Made by a program: the position numbers and the translations under genes. Below are positions 1-9,376 of a stretch of 64,000 nucleotides of DNA, one piece after another; within the stretch, counting starts at the first letter, position 1; each line of letters opens with the position of its first letter. The stretch is from CBDCVO01 sp965223085 (lineage in GTDB: Bacteria; Pseudomonadota; Gammaproteobacteria; Ga0077536). The notes below the pieces were generated by a model that was given only the letters and a program-made list of their open reading frames with translations, had not been told where the DNA came from and did not search any database. The stretch covers positions 3,472,001-3,536,000 of the forward strand of contig OZ244981.1 of the NCBI GenBank assembly GCA_965223085.1, written 5' to 3'.

Positions 1-1571
1 CAGCTTGGTTCGGTCCAAGATTTACGATCACGATAGACATTGAAAGGGAACCGACCGAAATCTGCCCCGTTGACGATATCCCCAAGATCGTCAACGCCAT
101 AGTTAGGATCAAAATTAGAGATGCCGTTCAGATATTGCAGGTATGTTTGCGGACGTCCCGCCCACTCTTTTTCTTCATAGGATACGCGTACACCGACACC
201 AATAGTGAACTGATCGGTAAATTCAAACGTGGCATCGCCAAACATTGCATACGCGGTACCATCCACCGCATTACATAACAAAGATGGATTGTCGTTCTGC
301 GTGTCGACCGTAAGATTCGGTAAACCCAGCGAGGACAGCGTCGGGTTGGGTGGTGCGGGAAAATAGTCTAGGAAACCTAAAAACTGGAGCACGCAAAACT
401 CGGCATCATTCGTTTGATAAAAGCCGCCGGCGACGAAGTTAAATGGGCCGTGAAAATTCGATGTTACACGGATCTCTTGCTGTAAGGTTTCGCGTTCATC
501 GGCGCGCACGGCGTCGAACAAAGACGCCGGTGTTTCTCCCGTATATGTGCTCGGCAAAAACGACTCCTGTTCGCGATAGCCCGTTACCGAATGGAATGTT
601 AGGTTGTCGGTAAACTGCCAATCAAGGTTGAAATAATACCCGTCGACGTCGACTTGATGCCCTTTGCGCATTTTTAGGCCATCGTCACGATTGGAGATCG
701 CCGCTTGTTCAAGCGGATCGCCGCGTGTTACGCCGCGAAACCCCAAACTGTGAAACACCGAGGCAGGATCGTTTTCCGCGACTACCGGTGGGGAGTCTTG
801 ATCATCGCGAATAATTTCGTACTGAAATAGCGCTGAAACGGTCTCTGTTGGTTCCCATAGTGCCTTGAAGCGGCCCGCAAATACGTCATCACCACCGAGG
901 TCGCGACCATCGCCTGCAAAAGTGTTGCCCAAGACATCCGTCGACGTTTTACCATTCTCGTAATAACCGTCACTGTTCTGATACAAACCGGCCGCTCGAA
1001 AAGCAAAATTGCCGGTCCCATAATTAGCGGCGAACCGTCCCTCGATGGTATCGAATTCGCCATACGTTAGACGACCTTCGACGCTGCGCTCATTGAGCTT
1101 GGGCTTTTTGGTGCGCACGATAACAGCGCCCGCAGTCGTATTTTTCCCAAACAAAGTGCCTTGAGGGCCACGCAACACCTCGATCGATTCAATATCGAAA
1201 GGCTCTAGAGCTTGGGTCTGCACGTGAGGCATAACAAAGTCGTCTACCGTGACACCGACGGGGGCTTCTTGATAGAGAATAATGGACGTTTGTCCGATCC
1301 CGCGCATCGCGAAGGAGGCCGCGTTAAATCCGGCGATATTACCTCCCACCAGGTTCGGTACGGCGGCGGCAACGTCGGTCAAGTCGTGCATGATCAGCGC
1401 ATCGATCTCGGCGCTCGTCAGTGCTGTGACTGAAATCGGCGTCGTTTGCACATCCGTCGTTGTACGGCGAGACGCAGTGACCAAAACTTCCTCAAGTTGA
1501 GCGGCGAGAGCGTTAGTCGATAGCACTGCGACAATCAACGCCGCAGATCCTAAACGAGTGCGTGTATTCAT
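1..1571 (-). CDS. TonB-dependent outer-membrane receptor, C-terminus cut off by window edge
   Basis: The minus strand reads open from an ATG at 1571 to the window edge, giving 523 codons. A tagggggat ribosome binding site lies about ten bases upstream of the ATG. The start of the protein is a signal peptide (MNTRTRLGSAALIVAVLS, cleavage probably after ALA). It is followed by a TonB-box-like LEEVLVTASRR and a plug domain with the family motifs IESIEVLRGPQGTLFGKN and GAVIVRTKKP (roughly residues 110-160). The rest looks like beta-barrel strands. Members of this family import large ligands across the outer membrane using TonB-ExbB-ExbD energy, and a complete TonB system lies at 24-29 kb. The barrel end and the ligand cannot be told from here. 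The family runs to roughly 700-900 residues, so about a third is missing. Confidence 0.93.
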   Translation of the reverse strand, partial: MNTRTRLGSAALIVAVLSTNALAAQLEEVLVTASRRTTTDVQTTPISVTALTSAEIDALIMHDLTDVAAAVPNLVGGNIAGFNAASFAMRGIGQTSIILYQEAPVGVTVDDFVMPHVQTQALEPFDIESIEVLRGPQGTLFGKNTTAGAVIVRTKKPKLNERSVEGRLTYGEFDTIEGRFAANYGTGNFAFRAAGLYQNSDGYYENGKTSTDVLGNTFAGDGRDLGGDDVFAGRFKALWEPTETVSALFQYEIIRDDQDSPPVVAENDPASVFHSLGFRGVTRGDPLEQAAISNRDDGLKMRKGHQVDVDGYYFNLDWQFTDNLTFHSVTGYREQESFLPSTYTGETPASLFDAVRADERETLQQEIRVTSNFHGPFNFVAGGFYQTNDAEFCVLQFLGFLDYFPAPPNPTLSSLGLPNLTVDTQNDNPSLLCNAVDGTAYAMFGDATFEFTDQFTIGVGVRVSYEEKEWAGRPQTYLQYLNGISNFDPNYGVDDLGDIVNGADFGRFPFNVYRDRKSWTEPS

Positions 1572-2244
1572 CAGATCAAAATCCCCCCTAGAGCATGCGA
1601 ACTATCTTAATACTATTTCTTGTTATTGATACAGCATTCGATGCCCGTAAATGCGTCGAATTCGCGGCCTTTTCTGGTTGGGAGGACGTCGAAAACGCGC
1701 GCGCTAAATCCTGCTGTGCCGGCAAGCCTTGCAGAGCAAATTTCATCTTAAAGCGCGTGTGGTGCTTTGTTCACCCACCTAAATACCTAAGTTATGGCTC
1801 GCAACACGGTCGATATCTGCCAGAATAGCGATCTCATCGACCGTTGTTGCCGACGGTTTTTATTGTGCTCGAAATAATATTATTACATTAATTTTAAGTC
1901 AAAACTATCAATAGATTAAGTGATAAATTAAATCTAAAAAATAGGGTGTGAATAAGGGATAAGCGTGGCCTAGATTCGAGCATTTGAACAAAGCGGCACG
2001 TGCTATGCGCGTCGCGCAAAAGTCAGCGATGTTCGCGGTGACGACTCGCAACGGGCGCGCGCGCAATCGTGCGGCACTGCAATCGCTGCCAGGCCTCACC
2101 TAGAATGCCTGCCAGTTCATGAGGTAACCCTTCACATTTCTTTAACTCAATGGCACAACACCGTGTGGATCGAGCCCGACGCTCGGGTAACATGCATTCC
2201 TCTGTACTTAGGATAAGCTCCTGCGAAAACTTCATCTCTTTGTC
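1572..2244. other. Intergenic region, no convincing gene
   Basis: This stretch lies between the divergent starts of the TonB-dependent receptor gene and the decayed LamG gene. It is AT-rich at about 1860-1935, with runs such as aataatattattacattaa that could hold promoters. I see no tRNA, no strong terminator and no open frame with family resemblance. The short frames present lack a good ribosome binding site and look random. Confidence 0.5.
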
Positions 2245-3012
2245 GTGCAAGTTATTTTATTCGCTAGCGTAAGCGCAATGGCTGTCCCGCAAGACGGCTT
2301 AGTCGCATATTATCCGTTTCACGGCAACGCCGATGACGCATCCGGCAATGACCTCAATGGCGTTGTCTTCGAAGCGAGCTTGACTACCGACCCGCACGGT
2401 GACGCGAATAATGCCTACGACTTTGATGGCATCGACGACTATATTGAAGTTGCCGATGACGGCGGATTACTAACGCTCACCGGACTGTGGACGGTCGCGG
2501 CGGGGGTATGGCCGGATGCCTCAGTAGCGACGTGCGTTCTGGGCCGCTGGTATGGAAAAGTGCGCGGTAGAATGCGAATGAGGATAACTATTTAATCGCT
2601 CAGGGGCAGGGAACGCTTTTTTCGACGGCTTCGAACCCAACGACGGCAACGACGTCGGGGTGTTCTCGAGCACAGTGCAGAACGTCGGCGCATGGCACCA
2701 CGTCGCCGGGCGTCTACGACGGCGATACGCTGCTGATTTACCTCGACTCGGTGCTAGAAACACGGGCACAATTGGCGCGGCGTAACCACCGTATCAGGGC
2801 GGCGATCCGTTACGCATCGGAATATTCTAAATACATCGCATGGTCAACGGGGGGCGTTCGGCGGCGCGATCGACGAGGTCGCGATCTACGATCGCGCATT
2901 ATCCTTGGAACAAATACGCCAGGTTGCGGCGATCCCGCTGCCGATCGTTTTGCTTCTCACCGGGCTCGCGATCTTGGGCGGACGAACACGTAAAACGCAG
3001 AAATTCAGCTAA
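2245..3012 (+). pseudogene. Decayed LamG/concanavalin-like secreted protein with a PEP-CTERM-like tail
   Basis: The first frame (GTG at 2245 or CTG at 2221) gives a signal-like start and then DGLVAYYPFHGNADDASGND, typical of LamG/laminin-G-like domains, continuing to about 2540. The similarity then jumps between frames: EDNYLIAQGQGTLF near 2580-2625, DGFEPNDGNDVGVFSSTVQN near 2628-2690, GVYDGDTLLIYLDSVLE near 2708-2760, and GAIDEVAIYDRALSLEQIRQ near 2862-2925. It ends with IPLPIVLLLTGLAILGGRTR and a stop at 3010-3012. That end is a hydrophobic segment followed by basic residues, as in PEP-CTERM/VPLPA sorting tails. At least four frameshifts are needed to join the pieces, while neighbouring genes are intact, so I read it as a pseudogene rather than sequencing error. 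The last bases overlap the end of the acyl-CoA synthetase gene on the other strand. Confidence 0.8.
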
Positions 3013-4663
3013 TACTGCCCATGTCGTTTGCTGTTTGCCGCAGTTTGAATTTTTGAATTTTGCCGGTCGCGGTTTTGGGGAGTTCTTGGAAGACGATCGT
3101 TTTCGGCGCTTTAAAGTGGGCGATATTATCCCGACAGTAGGCGATAAGCTCGTCTTCGCTTATCTCCGGCGCATCCGCTTTGAGCCACACGAACGCGCAG
3201 GGCGTCTCGCCCCATTTTTCGTCGGGACGCGCCACGACAGCGGCTTCGAGCACGGAGGGGTGTTTATATAAGACTTCCTCGACTTCGATAGAAGAAATAT
3301 TCTCGCCCCCGGAGATAATGATATCTTTGGAACGGTCTTTAATCTGTATGTAGTTATCTGGGTGCATGACGCCGAGATCGCCGGAATGAAACCAGCCGTC
3401 GGCGAGTGACTCTTCTGTCGCCTGTTTGTTTTTCAAATAACCGCGCATTACCACATTGCCGCGAAACATGATTTCGCCGATCGTCTCGCCATCGCGGGGC
3501 ACCGCTTGCATCGTCTCAGGATCGATGACATCGAGGTCTTCTAGTACGGGATAGCGTACGCCTTGACGTATTTTTCGTTCGCGCAGTGCCTCATTAGGCA
3601 GCTCGTCCCACGCTGCCTGGGGTGCGGTAAAAACGGCTGGGCCGTAAGTTTCGGTGAGGCCGTAGGCGTGGGTAACCTTAAATCCCTCGGCTTCGATGCC
3701 TTCGATGATCGCCGCCGGCGGTGCGGCACCAGCGGTCATTACGTTCACGGTTCTCGTCAATGCGCATTTTTCGCTTGCGGTCGCGTTGATAATGAAATTG
3801 AGCACAACGGGTGCGCCGCAAAAGTGGCTAACGTTATCGTCGCGAATGGCGGTGTAGATATTCTCGGCGTTTATACGTCGCAAACAGACGTTCGTACCGC
3901 CTTGCATTGCGACCGTCCACGGAAAGCACCAACCGCAACAGTGGAACATGGGCAGGGTCCACAAATAAGTTGGGTTCAGCGGCATGCTCCACGCGATCGC
4001 ATTGCTGACGGCGTTTAAATAAGCGCCACGATGATGGTAGACGACGCCCTTGGGATTACCCGTCGTGCCCGAGGTATAGCAAAGCGCGTAGGCGCGCCAT
4101 TCGTCGGCAGGCAAGGTCCACGGTGCTAGCGGGTCGCCGTCGCGGAGCAACGCTTCGTACTCCAACGTGCCCAGGCGATCGTGGCAAGGGGCCTGTTCGT
4201 CGGCGATATCGATGACGAGGGGCGCGGCTGCGCATTTTGCCAGGGCTTCTTTCACTACCGGCGCGAACTCGGTGTCGGTGAGCAAAACTTTTGCTTCGCC
4301 GTGATCCAAAATGAACGCGATGGCTTCGGCGTCGAGGCGAATATTGATGGGGTTAACGACCGCGCCGGTCGCGGCTACGCCGAACAAGGCTTCGTAGAAA
4401 GCCGGGATATTTGTTGCGACGATGGCGACCGTGTCGCCAAAACCTATGCCGCGCTGGGTCAAGGCCGAAGCAAGGCGGCGACAACGGGCAAAGGTTTCCA
4501 TCCAGGTGAATTTTCGTGCGCCGTGAGTAACGGCAGTGCGTTCGGGATACACCGACGCCGCGCGTTCGATAAACGACAACGGTGACATGGGGACATAATT
4601 TGCGGCGACACGATCGAGGTGTTGGTCGTAGCAATTTGGGTTTTTTGGGCGGTCGGAGGGCAT
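3005..4663 (-). CDS. Fatty-acyl/medium-chain acyl-CoA synthetase (AMP-binding)
   Basis: An ATP-dependent acid:CoA ligase of the ANL superfamily, about 552 residues and full length. The AMP-binding P-loop motif CYTSGTTGNPKGV is near residue 195. ADGWFHSGDLGVMHPDNY and KDRSKDIIISGGENISSIEV follow in the C-terminal third, and the catalytic lysine region PKTATGKIQKFKLR is close to the end. The closest named relatives by eye are AlkK-type medium-chain and DmdB-like methylmercaptopropionate ligases, so the substrate is open. I chose ATG 4663 (MPSDRPKN), but GTG at 4672 is also possible because neither has a strong ribosome binding site. It is the last gene of a same-strand set with the enoyl-CoA hydratase and luciferase-like gene, which suggests CoA-thioester catabolism of a carboxylic acid. 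Confidence 0.9.
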   Translation of the reverse strand: MPSDRPKNPNCYDQHLDRVAANYVPMSPLSFIERAASVYPERTAVTHGARKFTWMETFARCRRLASALTQRGIGFGDTVAIVATNIPAFYEALFGVAATGAVVNPINIRLDAEAIAFILDHGEAKVLLTDTEFAPVVKEALAKCAAAPLVIDIADEQAPCHDRLGTLEYEALLRDGDPLAPWTLPADEWRAYALCYTSGTTGNPKGVVYHHRGAYLNAVSNAIAWSMPLNPTYLWTLPMFHCCGWCFPWTVAMQGGTNVCLRRINAENIYTAIRDDNVSHFCGAPVVLNFIINATASEKCALTRTVNVMTAGAAPPAAIIEGIEAEGFKVTHAYGLTETYGPAVFTAPQAAWDELPNEALRERKIRQGVRYPVLEDLDVIDPETMQAVPRDGETIGEIMFRGNVVMRGYLKNKQATEESLADGWFHSGDLGVMHPDNYIQIKDRSKDIIISGGENISSIEVEEVLYKHPSVLEAAVVARPDEKWGETPCAFVWLKADAPEISEDELIAYCRDNIAHFKAPKTIVFQELPKTATGKIQKFKLRQTANDMGSIS

Positions 4664-4741
4664 CGTAATCACTTAATCTCTATCAGGTGGCAGCAGGCGG
4701 TGGAAACCATGGCGATCATTCGGCACCATATTTTAGCTTAC

Positions 4742-5548
4742 TCAAGGCGGCGCCCAGTTCGGTCGGCGTTTTTCGACAAACGCGTTCAAGCCCTCGAGAC
4801 CGTCATCGGAAAGCAGGTTCTTGGTAAATTCTGCGGACGCGCAACGGTAGGCTTCGTCCAAGGGTCGATTGATTTGTTCGTAGAATGACGCTTTGCCAAT
4901 TTTAATCGCTTGAGGTGATTTGGCGGCGATTTTTCGTGCCAACTCGTCGACCTCAGCGTCTAGCTCTGTCGGCGCGACAACGCGGTTTACGAGGCCGATG
5001 TCGGCCGCCGTTTCGGCGGTGATGGAATCCCCGGTAAAGAGCAGCTCTAAAGCAGCTTTGCGGGGCACCACGCGACTTACTGCTACGGCCGGTGTCGCGC
5101 AAAACAAACCATAGTTAATGCCCGATGTGGCGAACGTCGCAGCGCTTGAGGCGAGCGCGAGATCGCAGCTCGCGACAAGCTGGCAACCTGCGGCAGTCGC
5201 GATCCCTTGTACTTTAGCGATCACCGGCTGAGGCAAGTGCACGATTTTCTGCATCGTGGCCGCGCAGTCAGCGAGCATCGCGCGGTAAAACGCTTCGCTG
5301 TGATTGGCTCGCATCTCTTTTAGGTTATGCCCGCTGGAGAAGGCTTTACCAGTGCTTTCGATGACAACGACACGGATGTCGTCCGCGGCAGCAATGTCAT
5401 CCAAGTGTGCGCTGAGGGTCGTGATCATTTCCCGCGATAACGCGTTGAATTGCTCGGGATGGTTCAGGCGCAGCGTCGCAATGCCCGCGGTATCCGTTCG
5501 AATCACCGCCCCGCTGCTGCGTGATGCGGTCTTACTGGCAGTTGGCAT
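4742..5548 (-). CDS. Enoyl-CoA hydratase/isomerase family protein
   Basis: A crotonase-superfamily protein of 268 residues, the normal length. Visible family features are LNHPEQFNALSREMITTL near residue 30, the oxyanion-hole segment KAFSSGHNLKEM near 70, and GIATAAGCQLVASCDLALAS near 115-135. In canonical hydratases two glutamates act as general acid/base. Here the second hole region reads GINYGLFCATPAVAVSRVVP without an obvious glutamate, so the exact reaction (hydration, isomerisation, hydrolysis) is uncertain. The 69-base gap to the acyl-CoA synthetase and 83-base gap to the luciferase-like gene fit one transcription unit, with this enzyme acting on the activated acyl-CoA. Confidence 0.9.
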   Translation of the reverse strand: MPTASKTASRSSGAVIRTDTAGIATLRLNHPEQFNALSREMITTLSAHLDDIAAADDIRVVVIESTGKAFSSGHNLKEMRANHSEAFYRAMLADCAATMQKIVHLPQPVIAKVQGIATAAGCQLVASCDLALASSAATFATSGINYGLFCATPAVAVSRVVPRKAALELLFTGDSITAETAADIGLVNRVVAPTELDAEVDELARKIAAKSPQAIKIGKASFYEQINRPLDEAYRCASAEFTKNLLSDDGLEGLNAFVEKRRPNWAPP

Positions 5549-5631
5549 AACTTGTCCGTCGCGTTGATGGAGCGGTTATTCTCCCGAGGGACGCGTGCTC
5601 GTGCAAGCGTTCGCCTTGCGAGACACGGTAC

Positions 5632-6651
5632 TTATGTTTGCAGGGCCGGCCTTACCTCACGGGCAAAAAGCTCCAAGGAACGCGTGCTTTTCTCCACATC
5701 GATACCGGCGAAATGCGTTGACATGATGAAATCCGTGCACGCGAACTCTTGCTGAAACGCGCGTAGCTTGTCCGTGACTTGCGCCGGTGTGCCGATCATC
5801 AGGGACGCGCCCAGCGGCGAATGGCGGATCTCCTCGGGGCGCATCGGCGGCAGCGCCGTGTCGTCGCCCGCCACGTCGTTGGCTTGTTCGAGCACGCGCG
5901 CGTAATAGCCGAAGACATGGGCAAGATGCGCTTGGGTGTCAGACCACGCCGCGTCTTCGGTTTCTGCACAATACAGCATGCGTAGCTGAGCGATTTTGAA
6001 ATTATCGGGATCTCGTCCTAGTGATTGCAAGGTTTCTAGGTATAGCGGCGCCGGGTCTGGTCCCAGTGTTGTCATCAAGTGGGTACCGAGCTCGGCGGCG
6101 CGTTTTATCGCCTTTGGTCCGCGTGCCCCGATCCAAATCGGCGGGTGCGGTTGTTGTACCGGGCGGGGCATTAGGGTCATGTTTTTCGTTTGCGTGAAAC
6201 GTCCCGTGAAGCTAACGTTCTCCTCGGTAAATAAGCGCGTCATTAACTCTACGCCTTCGCGTAAGCGCGGTGCGCGTTCCTTGCGATCGATGCAAAACGC
6301 ATCGAATTCATCGTGGGTATAACCCTGACCTAAGCCGAGATCGAAGCGCCCATTAGATAAAATATCTGCGAGAATCACGTCTTCCGCCGCTCTTGCTGGA
6401 TGTATGAATGGTAGCAGTAAGACGAACGTGCCAATACGGATACGCCGGGTGCGAACTGCGATCGCGGCCGCCATGGACAAAGAAGCGGGATTGTAAGCGT
6501 CTTCAGTAAAGTGATGTTCGGTTAACCACACGTGGTCGTAGCCCAATTCTTCTGCCAATATCATCTGGTCGAGCATCGCGCGGTAGAACGTAGGTGTCGG
6601 CACGTGCCAACGCTGGGGGTTGCGAAAGTCGTACATAATTCCGTAACGCAT
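5632..6651 (-). CDS. LLM-class (luciferase-like) flavin-dependent oxidoreductase
   Basis: A 339-residue protein of the bacterial luciferase-like monooxygenase superfamily. It starts MRYGIMYDFRN and has AEELGYDHVWLTEHHFTED near residue 35, a hallmark of the LuxA-like branch. RFDLGLGQGYTHDEFDAF lies near 105 and PHPPIWIGARGPKAIKRAAE near 170. Such enzymes use reduced FMN or F420 to oxygenate aldehydes, ketones or other small molecules, and the substrate cannot be predicted. It is probably the first gene of the minus-strand set with the hydratase and CoA ligase, and lies divergent from davA across a 167-base gap. Confidence 0.9.
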   Translation of the reverse strand: MRYGIMYDFRNPQRWHVPTPTFYRAMLDQMILAEELGYDHVWLTEHHFTEDAYNPASLSMAAAIAVRTRRIRIGTFVLLLPFIHPARAAEDVILADILSNGRFDLGLGQGYTHDEFDAFCIDRKERAPRLREGVELMTRLFTEENVSFTGRFTQTKNMTLMPRPVQQPHPPIWIGARGPKAIKRAAELGTHLMTTLGPDPAPLYLETLQSLGRDPDNFKIAQLRMLYCAETEDAAWSDTQAHLAHVFGYYARVLEQANDVAGDDTALPPMRPEEIRHSPLGASLMIGTPAQVTDKLRAFQQEFACTDFIMSTHFAGIDVEKSTRSLELFAREVRPALQT

Positions 6652-6818
6652 GGGTTTGTTCCCGGTTTTTTTGGTGGTAAAGCCGCGCCGCGGTGGGCGC
6701 TGGGATCGATGCTAAAGCAGGTCCCTTCATTGCGCTAGGGCCTCATCACCCGTGTTGGCATTTGCATTCGCGATACGTTTGCCTAAGTCTGACAGCCTGC
6801 TAGGCTTGGTATAGGACG

Positions 6819-7637
6819 ATGAACGCAACGATGAAACTCGCTGTGGCCCAATGCCCAGCCGTCAGTGGCGAGGTAGCAACGAATCTCGCCCGTATCGAAC
6901 GATTCGCGCAGCGCGCAGCCCGGCAAAACGCATCTGTGTTGGTGTGCCCGGAAATGATGTTGACCGGTTACAATATCGCTGCCAGTGCCGTATTTGAGCT
7001 TGCGCAGGCGAGTGATGGGCCGGCCGTGCGCGAACTAGCGCAGATCGCAAAAAGGCTTAACATCAACATCGTCTATGGCTATCCCGAGCGCGAAGGCGAT
7101 GTGATCTATAACTCGGCTTCGCTGATACGCGCGGATGGCGCGTCGGCGCTAAACCATCGCAAGAGTCACCTCTTTGGCGAAACCGAACGCGCCATCTTCA
7201 CGGCCGGTGACGGTAAGCTTGCTACAACCGAGATTGAAGGCTGGCAGACCTCTTTGTTGATCTGCTACGACATCGAGTTTCCGGAGACGGTGCGACTGGC
7301 GGCGTTACGGGGAGTAGACCTGCTCTTGGCACCGACTGCGCTGATGGTACCCTACGATGCTGTCCCCGACGTCGTCGTGCGAGCCCGCGCCTTCGAAAAT
7401 CAAATCTATACTGCCTATGCTAATTATTGCGGCGTTGAAGGGGGCCTTACGTATTGTGGTAAGAGCATTATTGCGGCGCCGGACGGTTCCGTCCTCGGGC
7501 AAGCGGAGCGCCGCGAAGCGTTAGTCGTAGCGACGTTGGATTGTGAGAAGTTACAGCGTTCGCGGAACTTGAATCGTTATCTAGAGGACCGGCGACCCGA
7601 ACTTTACGCCGGTCTTAGCGCCGAGGGGGATCGCTAA
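6819..7637 (+). CDS. davA: 5-aminopentanamidase-like amidase of the nitrilase superfamily
   Basis: A 272-residue carbon-nitrogen hydrolase. The catalytic triad is visible: Glu45 in CPEMMLTGYN, Lys115 in NHRKSHLFGE and Cys149 in LLICYDIEFPE. The sequence resembles Pseudomonas 5-aminovaleramide amidase, for example in RARAFENQIYTAYANYCG and YCGKSIIAAPDGS. This assignment is much strengthened because the next gene is a lysine 2-monooxygenase homologue whose product, 5-aminovaleramide, is the DavA substrate. The product would be 5-aminovalerate and ammonia. ATG 6819 is preceded by ataggac; ATG 6831 is a possible alternative. The stop TAA shares its last base with the davB start, so the two are translationally coupled. 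The downstream davT and davD genes are not in the window. Confidence 0.88.
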   Translation: MNATMKLAVAQCPAVSGEVATNLARIERFAQRAARQNASVLVCPEMMLTGYNIAASAVFELAQASDGPAVRELAQIAKRLNINIVYGYPEREGDVIYNSASLIRADGASALNHRKSHLFGETERAIFTAGDGKLATTEIEGWQTSLLICYDIEFPETVRLAALRGVDLLLAPTALMVPYDAVPDVVVRARAFENQIYTAYANYCGVEGGLTYCGKSIIAAPDGSVLGQAERREALVVATLDCEKLQRSRNLNRYLEDRRPELYAGLSAEGDR

Positions 7638-9313
7638 TGGCAGAACATGAGCGTGGTGACGGTCACCGAGTGACGATGTTTGGCCCGGATTTTCCTTTCG
7701 CGTTCGACGATTGGCTGCAAAACCCGTGCGGTTTGGGGGTGATCCCGGCAGCGAATCACGGCAAGGAAATCGCGATTATCGGCGCTGGGGCAGCGGGTAT
7801 CGTTGCGGCTTATGAATTGATGAAACTCGGTTTGCACCCGGTCGTGTATGAATCGGCCCGCCTCGGGGGACGGCTACGATCTCATCGGTTCGAAGCCGCG
7901 GACGGGCCTATCGCGGAGCTCGGCGGTATGCGTTTCCCCCGTTCCTCGACGTGCTTTTATCATTATGTCGATAAATTGAATTTAACCACCCGACCGTTTC
8001 CGAATCCCTTATCACCGGGTGCGCCCAGCACGGTGATCGATTTAGAAGGTGAAACGTTCTATGCGCAGACGCTCGCGGATTTACCGATCCGCTTTCGGGA
8101 AGTTGCCGCCGCTTGGGATGCGGCACTGGAAGACGTTGCGCGGCTTACGGAGATGAAGTCGGCGCTGCGCAAACGCGATGTCGCAACCATAAAAGCCATC
8201 TGGAATGATTTGATTCGCAACTGGGATGACCGTACGTTTTACGATTTTATCGCGACCACGCGTGCCTTTTCTTCGTTGAGCTTTCGCCACCGCGAAATCT
8301 TTGGTCAAGTCGGTTTTGGTACGGGTGGCTGGGATTCTGATTTTTCTAATTCCATGCTCGAGATCCTGCGCGTCGTCATAACCGAATGCGAAAATGATCA
8401 GTATTTCATCGTAGAAGGATCCGAGGAGGTTGTACGTCGTTTATGGCGCCATCAACCAGACGCCATCGTGCACTGGCCCGTGGGCACCTCCTTGGCGAGT
8501 TTGCACAGCAACGCATTGCGACCGCGCGCGACGCACGTCCGCCGTGCACCTAGTAGTGAGGATTTCGAGGTTGTTGACCAGTGGGGTTATGCGCATGCCT
8601 ATGGCGCGGTACTCACAACCTGTCAGAGCTGGTTACTCACGACGAACATCGACGTCGATGAATCACTGCTACCGCAGAAACTATGGATGGCGCTCGATCG
8701 AACGCGTTATATGCAGTCATCTAAAACATTCGTCATGGTCGATCGCCCGTTTTGGAAAGAGAAAGATCCAGCAACGGGCCGTGATCGCATGAGCATGACG
8801 TTGACCGATCGCCACACCCGCGGTACTTATTTGTTCGATTACGGCGACGGCGTGCCGGGGGTAATTTGCCTGTCCTATGCGTGGATGAGTGACGCGCTCA
8901 AAATGTTGCCGTTGCCAAACGAAAAACGGGTGCGCTTAGCGCTATCAGCGCTCGAGAAGATCTATCCTGATCTGAACTTGCGTAAACACATCATCGGCGA
9001 GCCGGTGGCGGTTTCGTGGGAGGCGGATCCGAATTTCTTGGGCGCATTTAAAGGCGCCTTGCCCGGTCACTATCGCTACAATCGACGCATGTATAGCCAT
9101 TTCATGCAAGCGGGCTTGTCACCCCAGCAACGCGGATTTTTTCTCGCCGGTGACGACGTATCTTGGACCCCGGGATGGGTAGAAGGCGCGGTGCAAACCG
9201 CGCTCAACGCAGTGTGGGGCATTATGAATCATTTCGGTGGCGCAAGCTTGCCGGAAAACCCCGGGCCCGGCGATCGTTGGCAGGAGTTGGCGCCGCTAGC
9301 ACTGGCAGAATGA
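7637..9313 (+). CDS. davB: Lysine 2-monooxygenase-like flavin amine oxidase
   Basis: A 558-residue FAD-dependent amine oxidase that oxidatively decarboxylates an amino acid to its amide. The dinucleotide-binding motif IAIIGAGAAGIVAAYELMKL is near residue 50, followed by the GG doublet region ARLGGRLRSHRF and AELGGMRFPRSSTCFYHYVD. The C-terminal FAD segment FFLAGDDVSWTPGWVEGAVQ is near residue 505. The start FGPDFPFAFDDWL and long stretches elsewhere match my recollection of Pseudomonas lysine 2-monooxygenase (DavB) much better than tryptophan or phenylalanine monooxygenases. With davA it would convert L-lysine to 5-aminovalerate. Start ATG 7637 overlaps the davA stop by one base. Confidence 0.9.
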   Translation: MAEHERGDGHRVTMFGPDFPFAFDDWLQNPCGLGVIPAANHGKEIAIIGAGAAGIVAAYELMKLGLHPVVYESARLGGRLRSHRFEAADGPIAELGGMRFPRSSTCFYHYVDKLNLTTRPFPNPLSPGAPSTVIDLEGETFYAQTLADLPIRFREVAAAWDAALEDVARLTEMKSALRKRDVATIKAIWNDLIRNWDDRTFYDFIATTRAFSSLSFRHREIFGQVGFGTGGWDSDFSNSMLEILRVVITECENDQYFIVEGSEEVVRRLWRHQPDAIVHWPVGTSLASLHSNALRPRATHVRRAPSSEDFEVVDQWGYAHAYGAVLTTCQSWLLTTNIDVDESLLPQKLWMALDRTRYMQSSKTFVMVDRPFWKEKDPATGRDRMSMTLTDRHTRGTYLFDYGDGVPGVICLSYAWMSDALKMLPLPNEKRVRLALSALEKIYPDLNLRKHIIGEPVAVSWEADPNFLGAFKGALPGHYRYNRRMYSHFMQAGLSPQQRGFFLAGDDVSWTPGWVEGAVQTALNAVWGIMNHFGGASLPENPGPGDRWQELAPLALAE

Positions 9314-9376
9314 AGCATCACCCGATGATTCCCACGCTGCTACGGGACTAAGCGCGACGATCGGCCGCGTTTGTGA

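Noticed and set aside
2023..2250. Small minus-strand gene (75 codons)
   Set aside because: No family resemblance and no ribosome binding site, and it overlaps the start of the LamG remnant. Treated as chance.
3563..4585. Plus-strand frames of 130-150 codons
   Set aside because: They lie entirely antisense to the well-supported acyl-CoA synthetase gene.
7637..9313. Tryptophan 2-monooxygenase of an auxin pathway (IaaM) with an amidase (IaaH)
   Set aside because: The oxidase matches lysine monooxygenase more closely, and the partner amidase is of the nitrilase family like DavA, not the amidase-signature family of IaaH.
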